Part shown: positions 24,492-32,598 of the stretch, in pieces | Numbering within the stretch: the stretch's first letter is position 1 | Layout of the letters: every line of letters begins with the position of its first letter | Source of the DNA: Alphaproteobacteria bacterium | GTDB taxonomy: Bacteria; Pseudomonadota; Alphaproteobacteria; JAJFFI01 | Length of the DNA stretch: 64,000 nt | Assembly: GCA_030066595.1 (NCBI GenBank) | Contig: JASJBI010000011.1 | Coordinates: forward strand, 1 to 64,000 | Direction: 5' to 3' | Notes under the pieces: generated by a model | What the model saw: only the letters and a program-made list of their open reading frames with translations | The model's database searches: none | Told to the model about the DNA's origin: nothing | Made by a program: the position numbers and the translations under genes

Positions 24492-25040
24492 ATGTCCTTC
24501 CTTCCGTCGATCGAGCCAGGCGCGGTGCTGATGAACGTCTTCAAGGCGTTCCCGAAGACGTCCAAGCCGCTGTTGGAGTTCCACGAGGCGCTGTTGCGGG
24601 GGCCCTCGCCGCTCTCGGGCGCCGAGCGCGAGCTGATCGCCGCCTTCGTCTCGGCCAAGAACCGCTGTCGGTACTGTAGCGGCGCACATACGGCGACCGC
24701 CGAGGTCATGGGCATCGAGGTGGGCACGGTGGCCAGGCTGATCGACGACATCGAGGAGTCCGGCGTCGACGAGAGGATGAAACCGATCCTGCGCTATGTC
24801 GCCAAGCTCACCGATCAGCCGGACAGCCTGACCCGGGCGGATGCGGACGCGGTGTTCGCGGCCGGCTGGGACGAGCAGGCGCTGCACGATGCGGTGTTGA
24901 CCTGTGCCCTATTCAACCTGATGAACCGCTATGTCGAAGGGCTGGGGATCGAGGCGGACCCCAAGTATTTCGATCAGGCGGCCGAACGGCTGAGCAAGAC
25001 CGGTTATGCCAGCATGATCAAGACTCTGGGGATCGGCTAA
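24492..25040 (+). CDS. AhpD-like peroxidase-related protein (carboxymuconolactone decarboxylase fold)
   Basis: A 182-aa alkylhydroperoxidase D-like protein. The redox centre CRYCSGAHTATAEVMG gives CxxC with a following His, as in AhpD and the peroxidase-related enzyme family. Such proteins reduce peroxides or act as disulfide relays. GGGAGAG precedes the ATG at 24492; earlier in-frame codons are ignored. Its last 23 bases overlap the end of the convergent adenylate cyclase gene. No partner AhpC is nearby. Confidence 0.85.
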   Translation: MSFLPSIEPGAVLMNVFKAFPKTSKPLLEFHEALLRGPSPLSGAERELIAAFVSAKNRCRYCSGAHTATAEVMGIEVGTVARLIDDIEESGVDERMKPILRYVAKLTDQPDSLTRADADAVFAAGWDEQALHDAVLTCALFNLMNRYVEGLGIEADPKYFDQAAERLSKTGYASMIKTLGIG

Positions 25041-27126
25041 CCGTCCCGTCGCCTCGCCAGGCCCAGAGGCGCATCACCTCTTCCCGGCCGCGCACGGTCT
25101 GCGCCGGCAGCGCCACGAACCCCTCGAGCGCGTCCGTGTCCGCGTCCGTCCCCTGCGCGGCGCGCGCCGCGTCCAGCAAGGCCTCGGAGGCGACGATCAC
25201 GGCGCCATGAGAGCGGGTCAGCGCCTCCAGCCGGGCGGCCACGTTCACCGTATCGCCCGTCACCGTGAACTGGAATTGGCGCTCGCCGCCCGCGTTTCCC
25301 ATCAGCACCGGTCCGAAATGCAGGCCGACGCCGATCTTGATCGCGGGTCGCTCCGTACCGGCCAGGCCCCCCCGCCAGCGGGCCACGTCCTCGGCCAGGC
25401 TGCGCGCGCACAGGAGCGCATTGCGCGCGTCCGACAGGCCGGGCACGGGCACGCCGAAGCAGGCCATGGCCCCGTCGCCAAGATACTTGTCCAAGGTGCC
25501 GTTGTTGGCGAAGACCGCGCGCTCCACCCGGGCGTGGAACTCGCGCAACAATGCCATGGCAGCGGCCGGGTCCATCTGCTCGGCCAGGGTCGTGAATCCC
25601 ACGATGTCGACGAACATCACGGCCGCGTTCTGCACCCGGTCGAGCGCGAAGGGATTGTCGCGGTCGGCCAGGGCGTCCACCACCGCGGGCGAAAAGTAGC
25701 GCGCCAGGTTGCGCCGTTGCCGCTCGGCGCGGCGGCGGGCTCGCTGTTCCCGGACGCCGCGGACCAGCGCGAGGGGTGCAAAGTTGGCGACGATGGCGAG
25801 CACCGGAAAGACGGTGTTGAGCCAGAGGCCGGCCGCGGTGAAGGCCACGAACCCGCCAACACCCGCAGCCGCGAGGAGAACGGCGAAGCTCAGGACCGAG
25901 GTCAAGAGCCGCGGCAGCTGGCTCGCCACCGCGGCGGCCAGGCCGAGGATCAGGATCGCCAGCATGTCCAGCCCCGCGGTGCGCGCATCTTTGACCAGGG
26001 TGCGGCCATGCAGGATGTTGTCGATGACCGTGGCGACATACTCGCTGCCGGCGAGGGTCTGGGTGAACGGCGAGGGGAAGCTGTCGCTGACACCGGCTGC
26101 CGCGCCACCGATGATCACGAGGCGATCCCGGAACAGACCCGGGGCGATCCGGTTTTCGAGCAGGTCCAGAAGCGAGTGGGTTTCGAAGCTGCCGGTCGGG
26201 CCATAGTGGTTGACCGGCAGACGCATCGTGCCGTCGGTCGGAACCCAGCGGTCGCCGATCTGCAGCCCCTCGCCGAAGCGGACGACGATGTCCGAGGCGT
26301 TCAGACCGAGATAGGCCTGCGCCGCGGTGACCGGCAGCGAGGGGTAGTAGTCGCCCCGGTAGCCGATGACTGGGCTGTCGCGACGCAAGCTGCCGTCGCC
26401 TTCCAGGGCGACCGTCACATGCGCCATGTGGGCGGCGGCTTCGGCGATCTCCGCGGGCGGGGCGAGATGTCCGGTGGGCTGCAGGCGAAGCCTGTCTTCT
26501 TCGCCGGGCGCGAGCTGGTAGACCGCGTAGGCCGCCTCGGCGAGTCGCTCGTAGGGGCGCTCTGCCGTGTCCTGGTCGAAACCGAACACGAAGGTAAAGG
26601 GGATCAGAACGTTCCCGGCCGCGCGCAGTGCCGCCGCGAAGCCTCGGTCACCGCCCCCCGCCTCGAGGATCCGATCGAGGACGGCCGCGCTCTCGGCAGC
26701 GCCCTCCGGCAAGCGCTCCCGGGCGCTGCGCAGGCCCGCGGCAACCTCCGGCGACAAGCCGGCCTCGGGCGCGGTGAACAGCAGGTCGAACACGATGACC
26801 CGGGCGCCGTCCGCGTTGAGGATGCTGACCGCGCGGGCCAGTTCGCGACGCGGGATCGGCCAGCGGCCAAGTTCAGCCACGGTCGCCTCATCGACCATGA
26901 CCAGCGCCACCTCGCGTCCCGGCGCGATCGGGCCGCGCAGCCGGAAGCGGAGATTGAGGGACTGGCCTTCGAGATCATCCAGCAGCGGCAACGACGGCGC
27001 GGCGGCGTAAAGCGCAAGAGTTGCCGCCGTCAGGGCCAGAGAGACTGCGACGCCGAGCGCACGGAGCCGCCAGCCTGGCCCTCGGGAATGCGTGGGATCA
27101 GGGGACGTGGGTCCGCGCGAGGACAT
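25018..27126 (-). CDS. CHASE2-domain adenylate cyclase (class III)
   Basis: A 702-aa membrane receptor cyclase. After a first membrane helix (GVAVSLALTAATLALYAAA) comes a CHASE2 extracytoplasmic sensor of about 320 residues (WPIPRRELARAV, FDLLF). Membrane helices follow around VASQLPRLLTSVLSFAVLLA, then a class III catalytic domain with metal Asp in FVDIVGFTTLAEQ, LDKYLGDGAMA and TGDTVNVAARLE. The Lys before YLGDG and the Asp-type specificity residues suit ATP, so cAMP is the likely product. A GTG 48 bases upstream is an alternative start. It overlaps the FecR gene by 29 bases, implying a coupled sensor pair. Confidence 0.9.
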   Translation of the reverse strand: MSSRGPTSPDPTHSRGPGWRLRALGVAVSLALTAATLALYAAAPSLPLLDDLEGQSLNLRFRLRGPIAPGREVALVMVDEATVAELGRWPIPRRELARAVSILNADGARVIVFDLLFTAPEAGLSPEVAAGLRSARERLPEGAAESAAVLDRILEAGGGDRGFAAALRAAGNVLIPFTFVFGFDQDTAERPYERLAEAAYAVYQLAPGEEDRLRLQPTGHLAPPAEIAEAAAHMAHVTVALEGDGSLRRDSPVIGYRGDYYPSLPVTAAQAYLGLNASDIVVRFGEGLQIGDRWVPTDGTMRLPVNHYGPTGSFETHSLLDLLENRIAPGLFRDRLVIIGGAAAGVSDSFPSPFTQTLAGSEYVATVIDNILHGRTLVKDARTAGLDMLAILILGLAAAVASQLPRLLTSVLSFAVLLAAAGVGGFVAFTAAGLWLNTVFPVLAIVANFAPLALVRGVREQRARRRAERQRRNLARYFSPAVVDALADRDNPFALDRVQNAAVMFVDIVGFTTLAEQMDPAAAMALLREFHARVERAVFANNGTLDKYLGDGAMACFGVPVPGLSDARNALLCARSLAEDVARWRGGLAGTERPAIKIGVGLHFGPVLMGNAGGERQFQFTVTGDTVNVAARLEALTRSHGAVIVASEALLDAARAAQGTDADTDALEGFVALPAQTVRGREEVMRLWAWRGDGTVSRSPES

Positions 27127-27730
27127 CCTCGACACGTTTTTGGCCCCATTTCTTCGGCGCCTTGGGTGCCGCACCCGCCGCCACGTCGGTGCCGAAGCCC
27201 GGGTCCAGCTCCACTTCGTCCCGGCCGTCCGGCCGCGCCACGGCGACCCGGCCTTCGATCACGAAGACCGCGCTGGTCTCGGGCCTGGCTTCGACAATGA
27301 AGTCGGTGGACCGTGCCGAGGCCACCGCCGTCTGGGTCTGCAGGTCAAAGCGTGCCGGGCGGTTGGTAGGGGAGACGGTTATGCGCAGAATGCCGCCCAA
27401 CAGGGACAGGATCGAGCTCTCGCGCTGTCCGGCTTCGCTCGCGTATTCGGCGACGTTCAGCCGGCTCTCGGCACCGAGTGCCACCACGGTACCGCCGGAA
27501 AAGCGCAGTTTGGCCCGCGCCTTGGGCCCGGTCACGATCTGGTCGGCCAGGTAGATGGGTGCGCCGGGTGCCAGCGCAACCGGTCCGTCGGTGCGCTCTG
27601 CGGTCACGGCCCCGCGGCTCAATAGAATCTCGCCGACCTGCCGCATCTCGGCTGCGGCCGGGTGTCCGACTACCGCATTCAAGATCAGCCCGGTCAACGC
27701 AACACCGGCGAGGCGTGCCATCGCTGTCAT
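27098..27730 (-). CDS. Secreted FecR-domain protein
   Basis: A 210-aa precursor with a signal peptide (LAGVALTGLILNAVVG, cleavage near AAAE). The FecR fold is shown by VALAPGAPIYLADQIVTGPK, ARAKLRFSGGTVVALGAES, and FDLQTQTAVASARSTDFIVE ending in EGRVAV. FecR/CHASE2-cyclase pairs are common in alphaproteobacteria; the FecR protein probably acts in the periplasm with the CHASE2 sensor. GGGGAGCGGAGC precedes the ATG. Unlike classical FecR it lacks a cytoplasmic anti-sigma segment, and no ECF sigma factor gene is nearby. Confidence 0.85.
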   Translation of the reverse strand: MTAMARLAGVALTGLILNAVVGHPAAAEMRQVGEILLSRGAVTAERTDGPVALAPGAPIYLADQIVTGPKARAKLRFSGGTVVALGAESRLNVAEYASEAGQRESSILSLLGGILRITVSPTNRPARFDLQTQTAVASARSTDFIVEARPETSAVFVIEGRVAVARPDGRDEVELDPGFGTDVAAGAAPKAPKKWGQKRVEDVLARTHVP

Positions 27731-28038
27731 GCTCCGCTCCCCTTGGCTTGCCGGGTCCCGGCGATCGCGGCGGTAGCGCTACCCCGCTGGGTTGGCGATG
27801 TCAATTGCCACTCGGGCGGCTGCTCCCCACAGGACGCGGGTCTGGGTTGCGCCTGGCGAACGGGGCATGGTCCAAGCGTCGCTGTACGGTGACAAATCCT
27901 TCGGTTTCAGCCTTTCGGCATGGCCAGAGGTCGCGGCCACGCTCGCTGAAACATTTCTTCGCAACGTGGCTAATACCACAGCGCCGAGGCCGAGATCGCG
28001 CCATCATGTGCGGCATCTGGGGTGAGGGAGCTCCGCAT
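27731..28038. other. 308-bp gap upstream of the FecR gene
   Basis: No gene is supported here. It must contain the minus-strand promoter of the fecR-cyclase pair and the plus-strand promoter of the small gene at 28039. A short frame opening MCGIWG (28006) is the in-frame extension of that small gene. Confidence 0.5.
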
Positions 28039-28164
28039 ATGGCCATTCGCCATTTCCTTGGCAGGATCGGGGGCTTTGCCCTGCAGTGCCTGGTGCTTGG
28101 CATCGGCTCGTTGTTGGCGATGCCCTACCTGTTGATGCTGCTCGTGCCGTTCCTCGATCTCTAA
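28039..28164 (+). CDS. Tiny single-pass membrane protein, unknown
   Basis: A 41-aa frame, MAIRHFLGRIGG followed by one hydrophobic segment (FALQCLVLGIGSLLAMPYLL) and a short C-terminus. GAGGGAG lies about eight bases before the ATG at 28039; an in-frame ATG at 28006 is also possible. It sits between the cyclase operon and the convergent CRP-like gene. The basic N-terminus and single helix resemble small membrane regulators. No family recognised. Confidence 0.4.
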   Translation: MAIRHFLGRIGGFALQCLVLGIGSLLAMPYLLMLLVPFLDL

Positions 28165-28186
28165 AGCCCTGCTTGCAGGTCCGCCA

Positions 28187-28900
28187 TCAGTCCTGTGGCC
28201 GCGCCGGTTCGCCGCTGACCTCCTCGACGATGCGGGCGAGCTCGTCCACGTCGCGAATGATCAGGCTGTCCCGGGTGCGTTCGATCAGGCCCTGCCGGTC
28301 CAACGCGTTCAACTCGCGGGTCACCGCCTCGCGGTGCGTGCTGACGCGGCTGGCGATGTCGGCATGGGTCGGTGCCGGCGCGATGACCGCGACATTGCCG
28401 TCTTCGAGGCGCCGCCGGGCCAGCCGCAACAGCTCCGCATGGATCCGATTGCGCACCGCCAGGGTGCTGAACTCGACCACCCGATCGGACAGCCGGCGGG
28501 CCAGGGCGACCAGCCGCTTCATCATGTATTCCGCCGCGGCCGGGTGCTGACGCAAGCTCTCGCGGAAGGTCTCCGCCGACATCACGGCGACCAGCGAGTC
28601 CTCCAAAGCGATGATCGTGGCCGAACGGGGCTGGTTGTCGATTGCGGCGAATTCACCGAACACTTGGCCCGGACCGATGTCGCGAAAGGTGACCTCCTTG
28701 CCGGAGCGCGAATAGAAGACGGCGCGCACCTGTCCCTTGACGAGGAAAAAGACGTCCGCGGTATCATCCAGATAGCGGACGATTTCCTGGTGACTGGCAA
28801 AGCGACGCCATTGACAACGCGTGCGCAGGTCGTCCAGGTCGGCTGGCGTCAGGCTCTCGAAGAGGGGGATGCCTGCCAGGGACTCCTCGGAGCTGTTCAC
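28187..28900 (-). CDS. CRP-like cAMP-responsive transcription factor
   Basis: A 237-aa Crp/Fnr family regulator. The cyclic-nucleotide domain includes GQVFGEFAAIDNQPRSATII, where the GE and RSA residues form the phosphate-binding cassette of cAMP binders. There is no N-terminal Cys cluster, so it is not an oxygen-sensing FNR. The DNA-recognition helix reads STHREAVTREL, matching the CRP pattern R-E-x-x-x-R, so TGTGA/TCACA-type sites are expected. The GTG at 28900 has GGGAGGGG seven bases upstream and is chosen over an earlier in-frame ATG. It lies beside the CHASE2 adenylate cyclase operon and is divergent from the carrier-protein operon. Confidence 0.9.
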   Translation of the reverse strand: MNSSEESLAGIPLFESLTPADLDDLRTRCQWRRFASHQEIVRYLDDTADVFFLVKGQVRAVFYSRSGKEVTFRDIGPGQVFGEFAAIDNQPRSATIIALEDSLVAVMSAETFRESLRQHPAAAEYMMKRLVALARRLSDRVVEFSTLAVRNRIHAELLRLARRRLEDGNVAVIAPAPTHADIASRVSTHREAVTRELNALDRQGLIERTRDSLIIRDVDELARIVEEVSGEPARPQD

Positions 28901-29212
28901 CGTCGATCCCCTCCCATCTTCCATCTCGGCCCGTCGATTCGGAATGCAAGACGGCCAGCCACCTTCGCTCGCCGTGGGGTTTTCCGGCAATCAGTCGCCA
29001 ACGATCTGGCTGTCCGAGCTTAGTCGTAGTTTCATTCGTATGCAAAAGACTAAGGCGCGCGCTGAGCCCGCAACAAACCGCCATTTTGGGCGGGGCGCGT
29101 ACCCCCTTGACGGTTGCGACGCGGGCCTTGCATCTCCGGCCGATCTGCGCCAGAGATAGCGGCCGCCGCCGAAGCGCCAGCCATTCCGCAGCGGATCTAA
29201 GGAGAGCAGGCC
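28901..29212. other. 312-bp divergent promoter region, CRP-like gene / carrier-protein operon
   Basis: No gene. TTGACG at 29107-29112 is a good -35 element for the plus-strand carrier-protein operon, though no strong -10 follows at the right distance. A hairpin, CCGCC-ATTTTG-GGCGG (29079-29094), lies in the middle. Confidence 0.4.
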
Positions 29213-29470
29213 TTGGAGTCTCAGAGCCCTGTCGATTTCCTCATGCAGATGATCCGGGAAGACCAGAAGATCCCAGGCGACGATCCGGATTTCACGATGG
29301 ATGTCGACCTGTTCGACTACGGCTATATTGACTCCTTCGGAATCGTCAACCTGATCGCCAGCGTCAAGCAGGCCTTCGGGGTGGACATGTCGATGGTTGA
29401 CTTCTATGCCCCCGACTACAGGACCGTCCGGGGCATTGCCGGCTACGTGGAGTCTCGCAAAGGCGATTAG
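29213..29470 (+). CDS. Acyl carrier protein-like aminoacyl carrier protein
   Basis: An 85-aa acidic helical protein of the phosphopantetheine carrier family. The attachment site is YGYIDSFGIVNLI, with Ser41 as the predicted 4'-phosphopantetheine residue in a DSFG context close to DSMG/DSLD of DltC and ACPs. The start is TTG at 29213, with AAGGAG eight bases upstream; no ATG is available. It is the first gene of the 29.2-33.5 kb operon, and the aaRS-like ligase begins one base after its stop, so it is presumably the ligase's carrier substrate, holding an activated amino acid as a thioester. Confidence 0.9.
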   Translation: MESQSPVDFLMQMIREDQKIPGDDPDFTMDVDLFDYGYIDSFGIVNLIASVKQAFGVDMSMVDFYAPDYRTVRGIAGYVESRKGD

Positions 29471-29471
29471 C

Positions 29472-30665
29472 ATGGCGCCGGCCGAAGTATATGAGGCGAA
29501 GATCGCGGCCCCTGTGCCCGAGACGGGTGCCGGGCAGGTGCTCTATGCCGCTGCGTTCATCGATCCGGCTGTGCGCGCCGTGGCGATCCGCGACAATGGC
29601 TGGGTCTTCCAGTTATCCGCGCCGGTGGCGGAAGCGCGTCTGGCCGAGGGCCTGGCGACCCTGATCCAGCGCTTTGACGGGGTCGACACGTCAGACAGCG
29701 CTCCGGCCTTTGCGCTGCCCTTGCCGAGCGGGGCGGCGACGAAACTGCCTGAGATATGGGCGCGGGCGGCGCGCCAGGTGCATCCGGGACTGTTCGTGTT
29801 CCGCGCCCCGCTCAGCACGCTGCTGCGCTTTTTGGACGCGGCCGTGCTCGACCGGTTTGCCCGCCCCTTCGAGGCCCGCGAGGAGAGCTATCCGAACTGC
29901 ATTCCCCTGGACAGCCTGGGGCGCGCCGAGCACCTGTCCTCCTTCCCTGAGCATCTGCACTTCCTCACCCATTTGCGGGAGGACCTGACGCTGCTCGACG
30001 ACTACGCCAGCCGGGTCAAGGTCGATCGTGCCGGCGCCGTCCCCGATTCGGTCGAGGTCAGCCGGGCGGAGTTGGTGCAAAATCCGTCCACCTGCTATCA
30101 CTGCTATGCCGCCCTCAGGGGCGAGGAGATAACGGCAAACCTGGCGGTCACGGCGATCACCAAATGCCATCGCTTCGAGGCGGCCAACCACGTGGAGCTG
30201 GGCCGGTTGTTGGAGTTCTCGTTGCGCGAGGTGATCTTTCTGGGCGATCCGGACTTCGTGCGCGAGACCCGCGCGCGGACCCTCTCGCTGGTTGAAGCGC
30301 TGGCACAGGACTGGCAGCTCTATGGCGAGCTCATTCCCTCGAACGATCCGTTCTTCACCTCGGATTTCGAGGCGAAGGCGGCCCATCAGCGCCGTCTTGC
30401 CCTGAAGTTCGAGTACCGCATGGCCGTCCCCGGTCAGGACCGCAAGCTTGCGGTCATGTCGTCCAACCTGCACGGCCCGACCTTCTCCAAGGCCTTTGAC
30501 ATCAAGCGCAACGGTCGCGTCATCAACACCGGGTGCCTGGGGTTCGGGCTCGAGCGTCTGGCCCTGGCGATCGTCGCCCAGCACGGCGCCGATCCGGCCG
30601 GCTGGCCCGATCGCCTTGCCCAAGACTTTCAGAATTGGCGCAGCACGGATCCGCTGAACCGCTAG
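29472..30665 (+). CDS. Amino acid:[carrier protein] ligase (class II aaRS-like)
   Basis: A 397-aa homologue of the catalytic core of atypical seryl-tRNA synthetases. Class II motif 2 is seen in KCHRFEAANHVELG and LLEFSLREVIFLGD, and motif 3 in GCLGFGLERLALAI. Candidate zinc ligands are Cys208/Cys211 (STCYHCY) and Cys355. The tRNA-binding coiled-coil arm of true SerRS is not seen; about 110 N-terminal residues are of a different kind. Known members activate glycine or alanine with ATP and load it on a dedicated carrier protein rather than tRNA. The carrier gene immediately upstream fits this. It overlaps the GNAT gene by about 31 bases if the TTG start of that gene is right. Confidence 0.88.
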   Translation: MAPAEVYEAKIAAPVPETGAGQVLYAAAFIDPAVRAVAIRDNGWVFQLSAPVAEARLAEGLATLIQRFDGVDTSDSAPAFALPLPSGAATKLPEIWARAARQVHPGLFVFRAPLSTLLRFLDAAVLDRFARPFEAREESYPNCIPLDSLGRAEHLSSFPEHLHFLTHLREDLTLLDDYASRVKVDRAGAVPDSVEVSRAELVQNPSTCYHCYAALRGEEITANLAVTAITKCHRFEAANHVELGRLLEFSLREVIFLGDPDFVRETRARTLSLVEALAQDWQLYGELIPSNDPFFTSDFEAKAAHQRRLALKFEYRMAVPGQDRKLAVMSSNLHGPTFSKAFDIKRNGRVINTGCLGFGLERLALAIVAQHGADPAGWPDRLAQDFQNWRSTDPLNR

Positions 30666-31156
30666 CGCCCGGCATCCGGCGCGCCGAGCCCGAGGACGCG
30701 GAGCTGATCGCCGATTGGCTGAACCGTCCCGCGATCCGCCGCTATCTGGCGTCCAATCTGCGCGGCGGCGACATGACTGCGGCCTTGGTGCGCGCCGCCC
30801 TGCGCCGGCCGGACCAGCTTTGGGCACTGTTCTGCGACGACCGGGACGCGCCGCTCGGTCTGATCGCGCTCGACTCGATCGACGCCGTCGATGGGGTCGC
30901 CAATCTCTGGTATGCGCTCGGCGATGAGAGCCGCGCCGGGCAGGGGCTGACCAGCCAGGCGCTCGACCGCTTCCTCGGGGCCAACCCGCTGGACCTCGCG
31001 ACGGTGACCGCCTGGGTCGGCGCGCCGAACACGGCCTCGCTGCGCTGTCTCGCGAAGGCCGGGTTCCACGAAATCGGGCGCGTCTCGAACGCCTTCGTCG
31101 TCGACGGGGCGCGCCACGACCGGGTGCTGTTCGAGCGGCGGCTCGCCGCAACATGA
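30635..31156 (+). CDS. GNAT family N-acetyltransferase
   Basis: A GNAT-fold acyltransferase of about 173 aa. The acetyl-CoA-binding region is recognisable in WYALGDESRAGQGLTSQALD and the RimJ/RimL-like ending ASLRCLAKAGFHEIGRVSNA. No ATG fits; the TTG at 30635 inside the ligase gene is the most reasonable start, and the first ~15 residues are uncertain. Its TGA overlaps the MBOAT ATG as ATGA. In this operon it may N-acylate the amino acid carried on the carrier protein, or modify the final product; neither can be decided from sequence. Confidence 0.82.
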   Translation: MAQHGSAEPLAPGIRRAEPEDAELIADWLNRPAIRRYLASNLRGGDMTAALVRAALRRPDQLWALFCDDRDAPLGLIALDSIDAVDGVANLWYALGDESRAGQGLTSQALDRFLGANPLDLATVTAWVGAPNTASLRCLAKAGFHEIGRVSNAFVVDGARHDRVLFERRLAAT

Positions 31157-32598
31157 ACGTCTCGTCGCTGCCCTATGTGGCGCTGGTTCTGGTCATGGCG
31201 CCGCTCTACGCCCTCAGTCCGCGAACCATCCGCCCGTGGCTCCTGCTGCTCGTCAGCCTGGCCTTCTACGGCAGCTTCAACTGGGCCTTTCTGCCGATCC
31301 TCTTGGCCGTGATCCTGGCGAGCTGGCTGGCCGGCCTGACCCTCGACGGCGGTCGCCGGTCGCCCTGGCTGGTGACCTTTTGGCTGCTGGTCGTCTTGGC
31401 GCCGCTGCTTTTCTACAAGTACCTGCTGTTCTGGTTCACCGAGGCCCTGATCGGCCTGGTGCCGACCTCGGGTCTGGACTTCGGCGGCTATGGCGCCGTG
31501 CTGATACCGGTCGGCCTGTCCTTTTTCACCTTCCAGGGTCTCGGCTACGTCATCGATATCCAGCGCGGGCTCTATCCGCCGGAACGCAACCCGGCGCGGC
31601 TGGCGCTGTTCATTTCCCTGTTCCCCCAGCTTTTGGCCGGGCCGATCGAGCGCTATCCGTCGCTGGCGCCGCAGCTCCGCGCCGCGGCACGGCCGAGCCC
31701 GGACATGGTGCTGGATGGACTGGTCATGCTGTTCTACGGCCTGTTCCTGAAGGTCTGTCTCGGGGACGGTCTGGGGGTCACCGTCGACGCGGCGTACGAG
31801 GCGCCCGACCGAATCGGCGCGGCGACCGCGCTGGTCGGGATCTACGGCTTCACCTTTCAGCTGTTCGCGGATTTCGCTGGCTACTCCTTCATCGCGCTGG
31901 GCGCCGCCGCGCTGTTCGGCGTACGGCTCACGCAGAATTTCAAGCAACCCTTCTTCTCGCGCAGCATCGTCGAGTTCTGGCAGCGTTGGCACATCAGCCT
32001 GACCCGATGGATCGGCGACTACCTCTACCGGCCGCTGGGCATGCGCGTGATCGGCGTCGCCTGGCTGCCGCGCTTCTGGCAGGAGGCGCTGACCTTCTTC
32101 ATCGTCTGGCTGGTCATGGGCCTATGGCACGGCGCCAGCTGGACCTTCGTGCTGTTCGGGCTGCTGCAGGCCGGCATGATGCTGGCCTATGGCCGCTGGT
32201 CGCGGGGCCGGCGCGGCTTGCCCACGCTGGTCGGCACGGCACTGGGCATGCTGCTCACTTTTCACCTGGTCGTGCTGACCTTTGGCCTGATCCGGGCGCC
32301 GTCGGTGACGGCCTATGGCGACATGCTGGCGGCGATGCTGAGTGCGGCGCCCGGACCGGTCAAGATCGCCGACCGGAGCAACATGCTGGTGCTGCTGGCG
32401 ATCGTGCTGGCCGTGGAGACCGCGCGGCGCTTTCCCGCCCGCATGACCCTGGGGAACCGGGTGGTCGACCGTGTCCCCTGGCTCTTGGCCCCCGCCGCGG
32501 GCCTGTGGCAGCGGTGCCTGGCCATTGCCGCCCTCATCCTTCTCGTCATATTGATGGGCCATGACGAAGGCCGCACCTTCATCTATTTCCGCTTCTAG
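31153..32598 (+). CDS. MBOAT family O-acyltransferase (AlgI/DltB-like)
   Basis: A 481-aa polytopic membrane O-acyltransferase. The hallmark segments are FWQRWHISLTRWIGDYLYRP and GLWHGASWTF with the invariant His326 in the membrane tunnel. The protein ends in FIYFRF, the C-terminal aromatic motif found on AlgI-type MBOATs and, as a separate peptide (DltX), in Dlt systems, where its Tyr relays the acyl group. It would take the aminoacyl group from the carrier protein on the cytoplasmic side and pass it across the membrane. It overlaps the GNAT gene by four bases and the SGNH gene by 38. Confidence 0.93.
   Translation: MNVSSLPYVALVLVMAPLYALSPRTIRPWLLLLVSLAFYGSFNWAFLPILLAVILASWLAGLTLDGGRRSPWLVTFWLLVVLAPLLFYKYLLFWFTEALIGLVPTSGLDFGGYGAVLIPVGLSFFTFQGLGYVIDIQRGLYPPERNPARLALFISLFPQLLAGPIERYPSLAPQLRAAARPSPDMVLDGLVMLFYGLFLKVCLGDGLGVTVDAAYEAPDRIGAATALVGIYGFTFQLFADFAGYSFIALGAAALFGVRLTQNFKQPFFSRSIVEFWQRWHISLTRWIGDYLYRPLGMRVIGVAWLPRFWQEALTFFIVWLVMGLWHGASWTFVLFGLLQAGMMLAYGRWSRGRRGLPTLVGTALGMLLTFHLVVLTFGLIRAPSVTAYGDMLAAMLSAAPGPVKIADRSNMLVLLAIVLAVETARRFPARMTLGNRVVDRVPWLLAPAAGLWQRCLAIAALILLVILMGHDEGRTFIYFRF

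Noticed and set aside
28006-28038. MCGIWG start resembling a class II glutamine amidotransferase
   Set aside because: Only a few codons before a hydrophobic segment; no further amidotransferase sequence. A chance likeness.
28187-28900. Regulator considered as the FNR acting on the boxes at 21.6-23.8 kb
   Set aside because: No N-terminal Cys cluster, and the recognition helix has the CRP pattern rather than the FNR ExxSR pattern.
29472-30665. Considered an ordinary seryl-tRNA synthetase
   Set aside because: Lacks the long N-terminal coiled-coil tRNA arm, resembles the zinc-dependent atypical SerRS core, and directly follows a carrier-protein gene.
29472-31156. Ligase and GNAT considered as one frameshifted fusion gene
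   Set aside because: The ligase ends naturally after its class II domain and the GNAT has its own TTG start option; overlap of neighbouring genes is the rule in this operon.
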